Below are positions 36,298 through 44,920 of a stretch of DNA of 64,000 nucleotides, piece after piece. Numbering within the stretch: the stretch's first letter is position 1; the number at the start of each line of letters is the position of its first letter. The translations under genes and the position numbers were made by a program. The DNA lies in contig NZ_FOJW01000002.1 in assembly GCF_900112045.1 (NCBI RefSeq), positions 69,962-133,961 on the forward strand, given 5' to 3'. This stretch comes from Lentibacillus halodurans (GTDB lineage Bacteria > Bacillota > Bacilli > Bacillales > Amphibacillaceae). The notes beneath the pieces were generated by a model that was not told the origin of the DNA, did no database searches, and worked only from the letters and a program-made list of their open reading frames with translations.

Positions 36298-37470
36298 ATG
36301 AATACTGCAGTACCTTTGCAAAAATACGAACGTATGATGTGGATTGATGCAGCCAGAGGATTTGCCATCTTAGGCATATTTGTGGTGAATATCGGAGCAT
36401 TCTCGGCGCCGTATTTTTTATATGGGGGGGAGGAGGATGCCTGGAATTCGGCAATTGACCAATTCACACAAGTATTGATTGATGTTTTCTTTCAGGCAAG
36501 TTTCTACACATTGTTCTCGATTCTTTTTGGTTTTGGCTTGCAAATTTTAAAAGAACGTCTGGTGGAAAAAAGCATTGATGTCAGTTCGTTTTTATTGCGC
36601 AGACTTGTTATATTGATCGGATTTGGATTGGTTCATGCATTTTTGATCTGGCATGGCGATATTTTATTATCATATGGTATTATCGGGCTGTTTTTCATAG
36701 CTTTTGTACACCGCGGCGATAAAACAATTTTAATATGGGGGACATGTATGCTCGGTGTCAGCGTCTATCTTTATACTGCCATGTTATACGAGGCAAAAAC
36801 TTTCCTCGGCGGTTCTAATACGGCAGGCATTTATGCTGCAAAAGAGAACTATGTGAGTGATAATCTACCGGTCATTTTAGGACAGAACTTAAATGACTGG
36901 CTGTATTCCAATGACCTATTCTCTTATTTGCTGCTTGCAACGACTTTATTGCCATTGTTTCTATTTGGGATGTATCTTGCCCGGAAACGCTGGCTGCATG
37001 ATCCTGTTAAACATAAACGGAAACTTGCTACAGCCTGGATTATAAGCCTGATCATGTTTATTGGGTTGAAAATGGGACCATACATATACGGAAATCCTGT
37101 TTGGTTTTCCTACATACAGGATAATATTGGCGGTACTGCCTCGGCATTGTTTTACTTATTGTCAATTACAGTGCTTGCCCAAAACCGATTGGGCAAAAAA
37201 TTACTGAAACCTTTCAGTTATGTCGGACGTATGTCGTTATCCAATTACATTGTCCAGTCGGTTATATGTTTTCTGCTGTTTTACGGTATCGGAATCGGAC
37301 TGTACGGTTCCGTCAGGCCGATTGAAGCAATGGGAATTGTGGCTGTCGTGTATACGCTGCAGATTTTCTTCAGTAAATGGTGGATGGCCCGATACAGGTT
37401 TGGTCCGCTTGAATGGGTCTGGCGCAGTCTTACGTATAAGCAAAAACAGCCATTGCGTGAAAAAGGGTAG
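36298..37470 (+). CDS. DUF418-family membrane protein
   Basis: A 390-residue protein with about ten membrane segments. The N-terminus (RMMWIDAARGFAILGIFVVN) and central FSILFGFGLQIL match the acyltransferase-like N-terminus of DUF418 (YeiB/YxaH-like) proteins, whose C-terminal part here is PFSYVGRMSLSNYIVQS. The substrate is unknown. ATG 36298 follows AAAGGCCGGTGG. It has no operon partner. Confidence 0.85.
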   Translation: MNTAVPLQKYERMMWIDAARGFAILGIFVVNIGAFSAPYFLYGGEEDAWNSAIDQFTQVLIDVFFQASFYTLFSILFGFGLQILKERLVEKSIDVSSFLLRRLVILIGFGLVHAFLIWHGDILLSYGIIGLFFIAFVHRGDKTILIWGTCMLGVSVYLYTAMLYEAKTFLGGSNTAGIYAAKENYVSDNLPVILGQNLNDWLYSNDLFSYLLLATTLLPLFLFGMYLARKRWLHDPVKHKRKLATAWIISLIMFIGLKMGPYIYGNPVWFSYIQDNIGGTASALFYLLSITVLAQNRLGKKLLKPFSYVGRMSLSNYIVQSVICFLLFYGIGIGLYGSVRPIEAMGIVAVVYTLQIFFSKWWMARYRFGPLEWVWRSLTYKQKQPLREKG

Positions 37471-37525
37471 CTGGTCTATACAGGAAAGGGTGAGGAATCA
37501 ACAGCAGAATTCTGAAATCAGCAGG

Positions 37526-37607
37526 AAGAACGAGAGAATCAACAGAAGAGAGTGGAGAATCGACAGAAGAACGAGAGAATCAACAGAAGAGAGTGGAGAA
37601 TCAGCAG
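37526..37607 (+). repeat. Two 41-bp tandem repeats
   Basis: Two units starting AAGAACGAGAGAATCAACAG and continuing AAGAGAGTGGAGAATC differ only in the last five positions (GACAG or AGCAG). Each unit is itself two related 20-base halves. A relative is at 16678-16726. Partial units flank the array (37505-37640). Confidence 0.75.
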
Positions 37608-37698
37608 AAGAGAACCGAATCGATCGTTAAAAGACAAAAAATCAACAGTAACTATCATATCAAAACAAACTGGCTGCCTTCCCCTGCATTCAGCACGT

Positions 37699-37731
37699 AA
37701 AGAGACTGCGCCATCAAGGGGCAGCCTCCAC
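37699..37731 (-). terminator. Terminator of rocD
   Basis: GAGGCTGCCCC faces GGCGCAGTCTC on the minus strand (two imperfect positions), followed by TTTACG. Located six bases after the rocD stop. Confidence 0.6.
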
Positions 37732-37736
37732 TTGAA

Positions 37737-38933
37737 TTATCCATTTAATACCTCTTTAATGCGTACAATGGCCCAGTCAAGATCTTCTTTCTCAATAATC
37801 AGTGGTGGGGCAAAGCGGATGACGTTTTCATGTGTTTCCTTGCACAGCAGACCTTTTTCTTTCAATTCTTCACAATAAGGTCTTGCTGCTTCAGTCATTT
37901 CAACACCAATGAACAATCCTTTGCCGCGCACCTCTTTAATGCTCGGGTTGTTGATTTTCTTAAGTTCTTCCATCATGTAGCTGCCGAGTTCCAGCGATCG
38001 GTCAGCCAAATTTTCTTCCTCCAGCACTTCAAGCGAAGCCGTTGAGACTGCAGATGCCAGCGGATTGCCCCCAAAAGTTGATCCGTGTGATCCAGGGTTG
38101 AAAACACCGAGAATGTCTTTATTGGCAACAACACAGGAAATGGGGAACACACCTCCGCCTAGTGCTTTACCTAAAATCAGGACATCCGGTGTGACATCTT
38201 CCCAGTCACAAGCAAACATTTTACCGGTACGCCCGAGTCCTGCCTGAATTTCATCAGCCATATATAATACTTTGTTTTCAGCGCAAACGTCATATGCCTC
38301 TTTCAAAAATCCATCAGGCGGCATGATGATACCCGCTTCACCTTGGATTGGTTCGAATAAAAAGCCTGCTGTGTTTTCATTAATGGCTTCTTTTAATGCA
38401 TCAATATCCCCGTATGGTATTGTTTTGATACCAGGAAGCAAGGGACCAAATCCTCGCTGATATTCCGTTTCCGATGACAAGGACACGGCTGTCATGGTAC
38501 GTCCATGGAAATTGCCCTCAGCAGCGATGATTTCGGCTTTGCCTTCCGGGATGCCTTTGACATCATATGCCCAGCGGCGGGCTGCCTTTATGGCTGTTTC
38601 AACTGCTTCTGCGCCAGTATTCATTGGGAGTGTCATTTCTTTGTTGGTCAGTTTGCACACTTTTTCATACCATGGACCGAGCTGATCATTGTGAAACGCC
38701 CGTGAGGTAAGGGTTACAGCGTCTGCCTGCTTTTTAAGTGCATTGATGATTTTTGGGTGACGGTGCCCCTGATTAACGGCGGAATAGGCACTCAGCATAT
38801 CCATGTACCGGTTGCCCTCCGGATCCTCAACCCATACACCTTCCGCTTTAGCTATTACAACAGGAAGCGGATGATAGTTTTTCGCACCATATTCCTGTGT
38901 CTGATCGATAATTTCCTGACTTGTTTTTGCCAT
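37737..38933 (-). CDS. rocD: Ornithine aminotransferase RocD
   Basis: A 398-residue class III PLP aminotransferase. [12 protein letters not shown] (105-116), D227 ([14 protein letters not shown]) and the PLP Lys K256 ([10 protein letters not shown]) are present. It converts ornithine and 2-oxoglutarate to glutamate semialdehyde and glutamate, giving arginine breakdown or proline synthesis. It stands alone rather than in a roc operon. Confidence 0.93.
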   Translation of the reverse strand: MAKTSQEIIDQTQEYGAKNYHPLPVVIAKAEGVWVEDPEGNRYMDMLSAYSAVNQGHRHPKIINALKKQADAVTLTSRAFHNDQLGPWYEKVCKLTNKEMTLPMNTGAEAVETAIKAARRWAYDVKGIPEGKAEIIAAEGNFHGRTMTAVSLSSETEYQRGFGPLLPGIKTIPYGDIDALKEAINENTAGFLFEPIQGEAGIIMPPDGFLKEAYDVCAENKVLYMADEIQAGLGRTGKMFACDWEDVTPDVLILGKALGGGVFPISCVVANKDILGVFNPGSHGSTFGGNPLASAVSTASLEVLEEENLADRSLELGSYMMEELKKINNPSIKEVRGKGLFIGVEMTEAARPYCEELKEKGLLCKETHENVIRFAPPLIIEKEDLDWAIVRIKEVLNG

Positions 38934-39102
38934 ATTATCCCTCCGAATTAAAAATCCACTGCAATATCAGTATAACAGTTTTTGTTCTTTTTTACTTGAG
39001 AAAACTGTTCAACAAATTTTCAAATGATTTTCCTGAAGGGACATGTTAAGATAGGTACTATGACAATAGGAAATAGTATGTTTCAAGGAGGAACGAATAA
39101 AA

Positions 39103-39468
39103 ATGAATACACATTTGCACGTAACCTCATGGGTGCTGGCATTTATTCTTTTCGTTGTTGTGATTGTACTCAATAAATCGGGTAATGCAAAAGCTGCTAA
39201 AATTGTTCAAATGATTCTCCGGCTGGACTATTTACTGATTTTATATTCCGGCGGCGAATTGCTTGCGGCCTATTTTAACGGTCCGCAAATGGGGGAAGCA
39301 ATCATTAAAGGATTGGCAGGCATCTGGGTGATTTTTGCAATGGAAAATATCAGCTTAAAATCAGGCAGGAATGAGCCGACAAAAAGCTGGTGGATTCAGC
39401 TTGCCATTGCCGTTCTTCTGACGCTGATTTTAGGCTTCGGCCGGTTGGGCTTCGGATTTTTGCCATAA
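39103..39468 (+). CDS. yisL: YisL-family membrane protein
   Basis: A 121-residue protein with four membrane helices and the UPF0344/DUF1516 pattern: N-terminal MNTHLHVTSWVLAFILF and MILRLDYLLILYSGGEL. Function unknown. AAGGAGG upstream. In B. subtilis yisL also follows the gerP region. Confidence 0.88.
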   Translation: MNTHLHVTSWVLAFILFVVVIVLNKSGNAKAAKIVQMILRLDYLLILYSGGELLAAYFNGPQMGEAIIKGLAGIWVIFAMENISLKSGRNEPTKSWWIQLAIAVLLTLILGFGRLGFGFLP

Positions 39469-39785
39469 GCTTTAGCGGGCTTCGGGACTTCCTGTTGTGG
39501 GGGAGTCCTTTTTCATGCTTGTTCGGTTCAGGCAACCTACACGAATGGTTCAAAAATGAATATCGAGTATGAGCCTTCTTTTATATCTACAATCGAAAGA
39601 AAGCATAAAAAAGGGGGGACAGGATTTTTTAAATACGTGCCGTGCCCCTTTTTACACGCCGGCTTTGATTATAACAGTAGAAAGTATGATGAAGTATTTT
39701 GGACAAATTTGCTTTTTTCATTGACTACAGGTATACGTGGTTAATAATAGGAAAGGGAAGATATTACAAATGAAGGAGAACACAT
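39469..39785. other. Intergenic region with two hairpins
   Basis: GGACTTCC/GGGAGTCC followed by TTTTT (39489-39513) is the probable yisL terminator. A second hairpin pairs AAAAAGGGG (39608-39616) with CCCCTTTTT (39645-39653) across a 28-base loop. The promoter of the next gene should be near 39700-39760. No gene seen. Confidence 0.55.
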
Positions 39786-41282
39786 ATGAAGCGCCTATTC
39801 TTTATAATACTGCTTATGTCACTATTTCCCGGTTTTTCACAAGTGGTGTCGGCAGCTGAACATGAAACAGCCATAAATGGTGAAATCATATACGATATAT
39901 TGGTTGATCGTTTTAACAATGGTGATACGTCACTGGATGCACAGGTAGACCTGGATGATCCGCTCGCTTATCATGGAGGTGATTTACAGGGGATTACCGA
40001 TCAACTAGATCATTTACAGGAATTGGGCTATACAACGCTCGTTTTATCACCAATTATGGAAAACGCTCCTGATGGCTATCACGGGTATTGGATTGAGAAT
40101 TTTTATGAAGTGGACGAGCAATTCGGAACAATGGAAGATTTGCAAAGGCTGGTGGAAGAAGCACATAAACGTAATATGAAAATTGTACTTGAATTCGTGA
40201 CGAACTATGTTTCCAGCACGCACATGATGGTGGAAGATCCTGGTAAGCATGATTGGATTAAGGAAAACAATCATGCACAGTCTTTCCAATGGCTGGATCA
40301 AACGGCTGTGCTGGATCAGTCCAATCCGGATGTACAGCATTTCATAAAGGATGTAGCAGATTTTTGGATTGAGGAAGCGGATATAGATGGTTATAAGTTT
40401 CACGCCGCTGATCAGGTCAATCAGGCATTTTTAGACGAATTAACAGCACATATTCGCGGAAATAATCCGGAATTCTATCTATTAGGCCATATTTTGGATG
40501 ATGAAGCGTATACCGGTGATCTTACCGAAAACACGTCCATCCAGGCGGTGAAAAATCATGCACTCTACACACCTATGACGAATGTGTTTGCCAAGGCAGG
40601 CACGCCAATAACGCAGATTTATGAAAAATCGCAAAATAATGGTTTAGAAGGATTAAATTATCTGGACAATCCATACAAAGAACGGTTTACCCAAAAACTG
40701 CTGGAAAATGGAAGAACCCCATTAACGACGTGGAAGCTGGCATTAACCTATTTATATACCGCCCCTGGTATTCCCATGATTTATCAGGGATCGGAAATCC
40801 CAATGGGTGGTGGGGAATTCCCCGATAATCAGCAGTTAGTGGAATGGAACAGTGCAGATGAAGATCTGGAACAATTCATTAACCGAATTTCTGCCCTCCG
40901 ATCTGAATTTCCGCCATTACAGCATGGGGACTATGAATTGTTGGGTTCCAGTGGTGCCATGAGTTTATTCAAGCGATCCTATGACGGTGAGTCCGTTTAT
41001 ATTGCCATTAATAACGACACGGAATCGCAAGTCATACCAATTGATGGAATTGAATTGGATCAACAGTTGAAAGGGTTGCTTGGTGATAACCTTGTACGGG
41101 CGAATGGAGACGGACAATTCAATATAGGACTCCCTCGGGAGACTGCTGAGGTATATGTTGTTCAGGAGGATACTGGTCTGAACTGGATGGTGATTTCACC
41201 AATCGCCGGAACCATGATCGTGTTTATTCTGGGCATAATGTATTTAACCAGAAAACAAAAAAAGCGGGAAGCAGATGCGTAA
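39786..41282 (+). CDS. Membrane-anchored GH13 alpha-amylase-fold protein lacking catalytic residues
   Basis: 498 residues: signal peptide (about 1-23, ending VSAA), a GH13 TIM-barrel (YDILVDRFNNGD, YHGGDLQGI, LSPI) with a beta-domain at the C-terminus, then a membrane anchor (about 468-487) and basic tail. Every GH13 signature is altered. Region I (D-x-x-x-N-H) reads VLEFVTNY (E136, Y141). The nucleophile Asp in region II is H206 and the Arg is K204 (DGYKFH). The acid/base Glu is H235 (LLGHILDD). The region IV N-H-D is N295-P-Y297. The frame is intact and codon use looks normal. So it is probably an exported sugar-binding or scaffold pseudoenzyme, not a hydrolase. A single gene; GGAGAACACAT precedes the start. 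Confidence 0.85.
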   Translation: MKRLFFIILLMSLFPGFSQVVSAAEHETAINGEIIYDILVDRFNNGDTSLDAQVDLDDPLAYHGGDLQGITDQLDHLQELGYTTLVLSPIMENAPDGYHGYWIENFYEVDEQFGTMEDLQRLVEEAHKRNMKIVLEFVTNYVSSTHMMVEDPGKHDWIKENNHAQSFQWLDQTAVLDQSNPDVQHFIKDVADFWIEEADIDGYKFHAADQVNQAFLDELTAHIRGNNPEFYLLGHILDDEAYTGDLTENTSIQAVKNHALYTPMTNVFAKAGTPITQIYEKSQNNGLEGLNYLDNPYKERFTQKLLENGRTPLTTWKLALTYLYTAPGIPMIYQGSEIPMGGGEFPDNQQLVEWNSADEDLEQFINRISALRSEFPPLQHGDYELLGSSGAMSLFKRSYDGESVYIAINNDTESQVIPIDGIELDQQLKGLLGDNLVRANGDGQFNIGLPRETAEVYVVQEDTGLNWMVISPIAGTMIVFILGIMYLTRKQKKREADA

Positions 41283-41366
41283 TGCACGGCCCTTTCCCGC
41301 TTAATCGGCTGACTCGCTGATTTCATGCCAATTTAACCTCTAATCTATTGAAAGACGAGCACGCAC

Positions 41367-41552
41367 TTATGCATACTCATGGGCTGAAATAGCACCCTGG
41401 CGATGAAGGTAATGATAAATTTTCCTGTAGTGATTTATGTCAATATCACCAGTGATGTATTTTTGCTGATAAAAATCCAACAGGGCATTTATGGATTCCG
41501 GCGGCTGGTTTCGCTCCGTTTCAAAAATCGTAATTAATTCAAAAATACTCAC
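41367..41552 (-). CDS. YppF-like small protein
   Basis: A 61-residue, acidic, helical protein (SINALLDFYQQKYITGDIDI, NHYRKIYHYLHRQGA). It resembles the YppF family of unknown function. GTG start with AAAGGAGG upstream. Lone gene between the amylase-like gene and degV. Confidence 0.65.
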   Translation of the reverse strand: MSIFELITIFETERNQPPESINALLDFYQQKYITGDIDINHYRKIYHYLHRQGAISAHEYA

Positions 41553-41726
41553 CCAACCCCTCCTTTACATTTCCGGTTTAGGTTGTCTTACCGGAAATAT
41601 ATGTTGGGGGCAGAAGAATCATGATAGATGATATATTTTTAATGATGGCCATAAAAATCTAGTTCTTGCCGGTGACACGGCACGACCTGTCCAAGTGACA
41701 GCTGCCAAATTTTCGCAAAGAAAACA

Positions 41727-41755
41727 CTGACCCAGAAATTCCGGATCAGTACCGA
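41727..41755 (-). terminator. Terminator of degV
   Basis: ACTGATCC pairs with GGGTCAGT (one G-T pair) on the minus strand, followed by GTTTTC. Immediately downstream of the stop. Confidence 0.75.
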
Positions 41756-41757
41756 TA

Positions 41758-42618
41758 TTACTTATAATCCTTATTTAAAAAGAAAAGGGCAAGTGTTCCT
41801 GGACCGGCATGTGCGCCGATGGTTGCGCCGACCATTTCGATCAGAATATCGTCTGTTTTGAATTTCGCTTTGATTAATGCTGCCATTTTTTGTGCTGTTT
41901 CGACATCATCACCATGACTGATGCCAATTGTCTGGCTGGAAAAGTCGGTACCGCGCTCTTCCATTATGTCGAGCATTCGGTTCAGCAGCTTTTTGGAGCC
42001 ACGTATTTTTTCAAGCGGAACCAGTTTACCATCTTCAACATGAAGTATCGGCTTGATTTTAAGAAATGAACCGACAAATGCAGCGGTTTTGCTGACGCGT
42101 CCGCCGCGGTAAAGATATTCAAGGTCATCGACGGTAAAAATATGTTCCATGTTTCTTGCATGATATCCTGCTGTTTCAACGATTTCATCACTGTCTGCTC
42201 CTTTTTTGGCAAGCTGGGCAGCGCGAAGTACAACAAGCCCGTATCCAATTGATGCACACTTTGTATCAATAACGTGAAGGTCAGCTCCCGGATATGCTTC
42301 CTTTACTTCCTGTTCCATCATTTTGGCGGTCTGGTATGTACCTGACAGTTCTGAAGAGAAAGCAAGATACACTAAGGGTTGATTTGCTTGTGCATAGGAT
42401 GTAAAAATAGCTTTAAAGGATTGCGGTGATACTTGGGATGTTTTGGGGCTCTTTCCTTCCCGCATGGCGTCATAGACTGTTTTTGGCTTGATATCGATAC
42501 TGTCTTTGAATTCCTCATCCCCCAGATGAACCGTTAATGGTACCATTTCTATGTCATATGTTTTATAATGATCTTCGGACAAATCACATGCTGAATCTGC
42601 AAGGATTTTAATCGTCAT
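41758..42618 (-). CDS. DegV-family fatty-acid-binding protein
   Basis: A 286-residue DegV (FakB-like) protein: DSACDLSEDHYKTYDI and PLTV at the N-terminus, TSQVSP loop, SSELSGTYQTA, and GATIGAHAGPGTLALFF at the end. FakB proteins bind an acyl chain for phosphorylation by FakA. ATG 42618 preferred because the in-frame GTG at 42627 overlaps the AGGTG site. Confidence 0.9.
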   Translation of the reverse strand: MTIKILADSACDLSEDHYKTYDIEMVPLTVHLGDEEFKDSIDIKPKTVYDAMREGKSPKTSQVSPQSFKAIFTSYAQANQPLVYLAFSSELSGTYQTAKMMEQEVKEAYPGADLHVIDTKCASIGYGLVVLRAAQLAKKGADSDEIVETAGYHARNMEHIFTVDDLEYLYRGGRVSKTAAFVGSFLKIKPILHVEDGKLVPLEKIRGSKKLLNRMLDIMEERGTDFSSQTIGISHGDDVETAQKMAALIKAKFKTDDILIEMVGATIGAHAGPGTLALFFLNKDYK

Positions 42619-42737
42619 TTTTTTCACCTACATTCGCTGAAATTATTATTTTTCCCGGTGTAATCGTCCGTAGAACTCCCATCACAGGAACAAAAGGGTA
42701 AATCAAATAAGTTCAAGTGGGAGTTAACGCTAACACC

Positions 42738-42800
42738 CCGATTCTGTTAAACTAACCATCAGTGGGAAAAGACACCCCACTGATGGAAGTTACACTTTAC
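42738..42800 (+). repeat. Dispersed palindromic repeat, copy 6
   Basis: CCGATTCTGTTAAACTAACC, then ATCAGTGGG/CCCACTGAT stem, then GGAAGTTACACTTTAC. AAGTGGGAGTTAACGC just upstream (42716) recalls the right arm of the addB inverted repeat. Confidence 0.8.
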
Positions 42801-42879
42801 TTTAGTTTAAAGCTATAAAGGCGAATAGTCAAAAAATAATGATAAAAAATAACCATGTGTGCTAAAAAGGAGGGGTTCT

Positions 42880-43722
42880 GTGTTTTTAGTAGAAGCCAGG
42901 CGGATCGTTATTGTCATATTTGGTGCTGTACTGAATGCTTTGTCGCTGAACTTTTTCCTGATTTCAGCAAATGTGTATGCGAGTGGGTTTACAGGTGCAG
43001 CACAGCTCTTTGCCAGTATATTTAATGATTTTCTGGGTATTGGTTTATCAACTGGTATTATTTTATTTGTATTGAATATTCCAGTTGCCATATTGGGCTG
43101 GTATAAGGTTGGCAAAGGTTTTACCATTTACAGTGTCGTGTCTGTTGCGTTTACAACAATTTTCCTGGAAGTATTGCCTGTTGTGGCGCTTTCTGAAGAT
43201 ATTATTTTAAATGCTGTTTTTGGCGGTGTTCTCGCCGGCACAGGTGTCGGTGTTACACTAAAGCATGGTGCGTCAACCGGCGGGATGGATATTGTCGCAA
43301 TGGTATTATCCCGGATGAAAGACAGACCGATCGGGACGTACTTTTTGACATTGAATGCCGTTATTATTGCGATGGCCGGTATTCTATATGAACCGGAAAA
43401 CGCATTGTACACATTATTGACACTGTATGTGACGACTCGTGTGATTGATGCTCTTCACACACGCCATGAAAAAGTAACCGCTATGATCATTACACACAAG
43501 GCCGAAGAACTGCAAAAGGCGATCCACGATACAATGGTTCGTGGAATTACCATTCTTCCGGCAAAGGGGGCTTACACAAGGGATGATAAAAGCATGATGT
43601 ACCTTGTTGTTACTCGTTATGAGCTTTATGATCTTGAACGAATTATCGGTGAAGTGGATCCGAATGCATTTACGAATATTGTACAGACAACAGGCATATT
43701 CGGATATTTCAGAAGGGATTAA
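42880..43722 (+). CDS. yitT: YitT-family membrane protein
   Basis: 280 residues: five or six membrane helices (about 8-170; GASTGGMDIVAMVLSR is a family motif) and a C-terminal DUF2179 domain (VTAMIITHKAEELQKAIHDT). Function unknown. GTG 42880 has AAAAGGAGG six bases upstream, better than the in-frame GTG at 42859. Start of the yitT..yitW stretch conserved with B. subtilis. Confidence 0.87.
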   Translation: MFLVEARRIVIVIFGAVLNALSLNFFLISANVYASGFTGAAQLFASIFNDFLGIGLSTGIILFVLNIPVAILGWYKVGKGFTIYSVVSVAFTTIFLEVLPVVALSEDIILNAVFGGVLAGTGVGVTLKHGASTGGMDIVAMVLSRMKDRPIGTYFLTLNAVIIAMAGILYEPENALYTLLTLYVTTRVIDALHTRHEKVTAMIITHKAEELQKAIHDTMVRGITILPAKGAYTRDDKSMMYLVVTRYELYDLERIIGEVDPNAFTNIVQTTGIFGYFRRD

Positions 43723-43763
43723 TACTGATGACGATTAGGGGTAAATTTACATAAAAAATATTG

Positions 43764-43913
43764 ATGATGTTAAATGCGATACTGACGCTGGCGGCTTGCG
43801 GTGACAGCTGTGACCCATCCGATGAACAAAATGACCGGGGGAAAATGAGCAACGGAAGTAAAAAACAGACAGCAACTAAAAATTGCTGTCTTGATGGTTA
43901 TGTATCGTATTAG
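43764..43913 (+). pseudogene. Possible truncated lipoprotein
   Basis: A 49-codon frame begins MMLNAILTLAACGDSCDPSD, with a lipobox-like LAAC, and continues KKQTATKNCC. There is no ribosome site, and its 3' part runs through the terminator of the convergent gene. It looks like a fragment of a lipoprotein gene or chance. Weak support. Confidence 0.25.
43867..43891 (-). terminator. Terminator of the NifU-N-like gene
   Basis: Perfect 9-bp stem AGACAGCAA/TTGCTGTCT with a 7-base loop. The minus strand continues GTTTTTTAC. Confidence 0.85.
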
Positions 43914-44173
43914 TATCCATATTTTTCAATGACCTCAATGACACGCGGCTTCAGTTCATCCCATTCAACATCAAAGGCTTTATTAACGGTAATGAAGTTT
44001 TGATAGCCAAACACGTTATCAACACCGTTTACTTCCATCAGATCATTCAAAATGTCATGTTCGCTTGTATCACCAGGCATTACGGAAATACTGTTATCTC
44101 CTTCAAAAATGAGGCTGTCAGTAGTAAATTTCAATGCATTCGGATTTGGTGTAGCTTCAGCTCTTATTCCCAT
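43910..44173 (-). CDS. NifU N-terminal-domain (Nfu_N) protein
   Basis: An 87-residue single-domain protein with the Nfu_N signature RAEATPNPNALKF, then GVDNVFGYQNFITVNK. In larger proteins this domain sits before the Fe-S scaffold of Nfu; here the CxxC scaffold part is not present. A role linked to Fe-S assembly is possible (YitW, an Fe-S-related family, is 2.6 kb away). ATG 44173 has GGAGGG upstream. Confidence 0.82.
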   Translation of the reverse strand: MGIRAEATPNPNALKFTTDSLIFEGDNSISVMPGDTSEHDILNDLMEVNGVDNVFGYQNFITVNKAFDVEWDELKPRVIEVIEKYGY

Positions 44174-44238
44174 TTTTATTCCCTCCATCGTTATCCATAC
44201 TTGGGTATATTTTAACAGAAAAATGGATGAAAGGGAAA

Positions 44239-44271
44239 CACCCTTAATCCGGAGATCCGAATAAGGGTGCT
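44239..44271 (-). terminator. Hairpin after the small-protein operon
   Basis: CACCCTTA..CCG faces CCG..TAAGGGTG (8-bp outer stem, imperfect inside), followed by TTTCCCTTT on the minus strand. It probably ends the 44736-44382 transcript. Confidence 0.55.
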
Positions 44272-44381
44272 CATGCATGTTAGAATCCCGAGCTTCATCA
44301 GAATCAATGAATGGCGGATCATTAACATGCCATGAATGAATATCTGCTGAGGTATTGTCTGACCCTCATCTTCAGCGGAGG

Positions 44382-44585
44382 TTACTGCAGCTGATTGTGT
44401 TGTCTTAACTGCTGCTCAAGCTGTTGGAGCTGCTGCTGTTCTTCAGGGGATGCCTGGTTTCTGGCAGTCTGTATCGCATTTTGTGCAGCTTGCTGTTCCT
44501 GCTGGTTTGCATTGCCTTGAGCATTCGTTAATTGGTTGACGGCATTTCTGGCGCGCTGCATTAAATTATTTTGCTGCTGTGCCAT
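44382..44585 (-). CDS. Small Gln-rich protein (DUF3813-like)
   Basis: A 67-residue protein with about 40 percent Gln/Asn (MQRARNAVNQLTNAQGNANQ, then PEEQQQLQQLEQQLRQ), predicted helical. The position between yitT and yitU and the LMQRARNAV start recall DUF3813 (B. subtilis YizC-like), but I am not sure. AGGAGGGG six bases before the ATG. Follows the next small gene without a gap. Confidence 0.6.
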   Translation of the reverse strand: MAQQQNNLMQRARNAVNQLTNAQGNANQQEQQAAQNAIQTARNQASPEEQQQLQQLEQQLRQHNQLQ

Positions 44586-44586
44586 A

Positions 44587-44736
44587 TTAAACCCCTCCTA
44601 TCGTGTGGCGGTCAGCTTGTTCCTGTTTGCGTTTTGTATCAGAAAAACGCGACCTGTACGGAAATACTTCATCATGTTTCTTGACGGAATCAGCACTATG
44701 GTGGCTGAATCGCCTTGACTTGCTTTGTTTTCCCAT
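44587..44736 (-). CDS. 49-residue basic protein, unknown
   Basis: Encodes MGKQSKSRRFSHHSADSVKK and continues HDEVFPYRSRFSDTKRKQ. Basic, His/Ser-rich, no membrane part. GGGAGG lies eight bases before the ATG, and its stop lies inside the ribosome site of the downstream Gln-rich gene, so the two form an operon. I do not recognise a family; a small spore or DNA-associated protein is possible. Confidence 0.6.
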   Translation of the reverse strand: MGKQSKSRRFSHHSADSVKKHDEVFPYRSRFSDTKRKQEQADRHTIGGV

Positions 44737-44813
44737 CGGCAATTCCTCCCTTGGAATACGCCTTGTTCCAACTGCAAGATTTCCGTTGTACTGTGTTAAA
44801 ACCAAACAAAATA

Positions 44814-44844
44814 AGAAGTGAACGCTTTATGCGCTCACTTCTAG
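44814..44844 (-). terminator. Terminator of yitU
   Basis: AGAAGTGAACGC pairs with GCGCTCACTTCT (one G-A/C mismatch in the inner part); the minus strand continues TATTTTGTTTTG. Confidence 0.75.
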
Positions 44845-44920
44845 TTTGCTCGGCTGTTTACCGAATATGAAAGGAAATTTTTACACTTGGTTTTACAAGC
44901 AGTTTTGGTGAACACGTATT

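Noticed and set aside
37505-37640. Tandem A/G-rich repeats as a CRISPR array
   Set aside because: Units are contiguous with no unique spacers and no cas genes are near.
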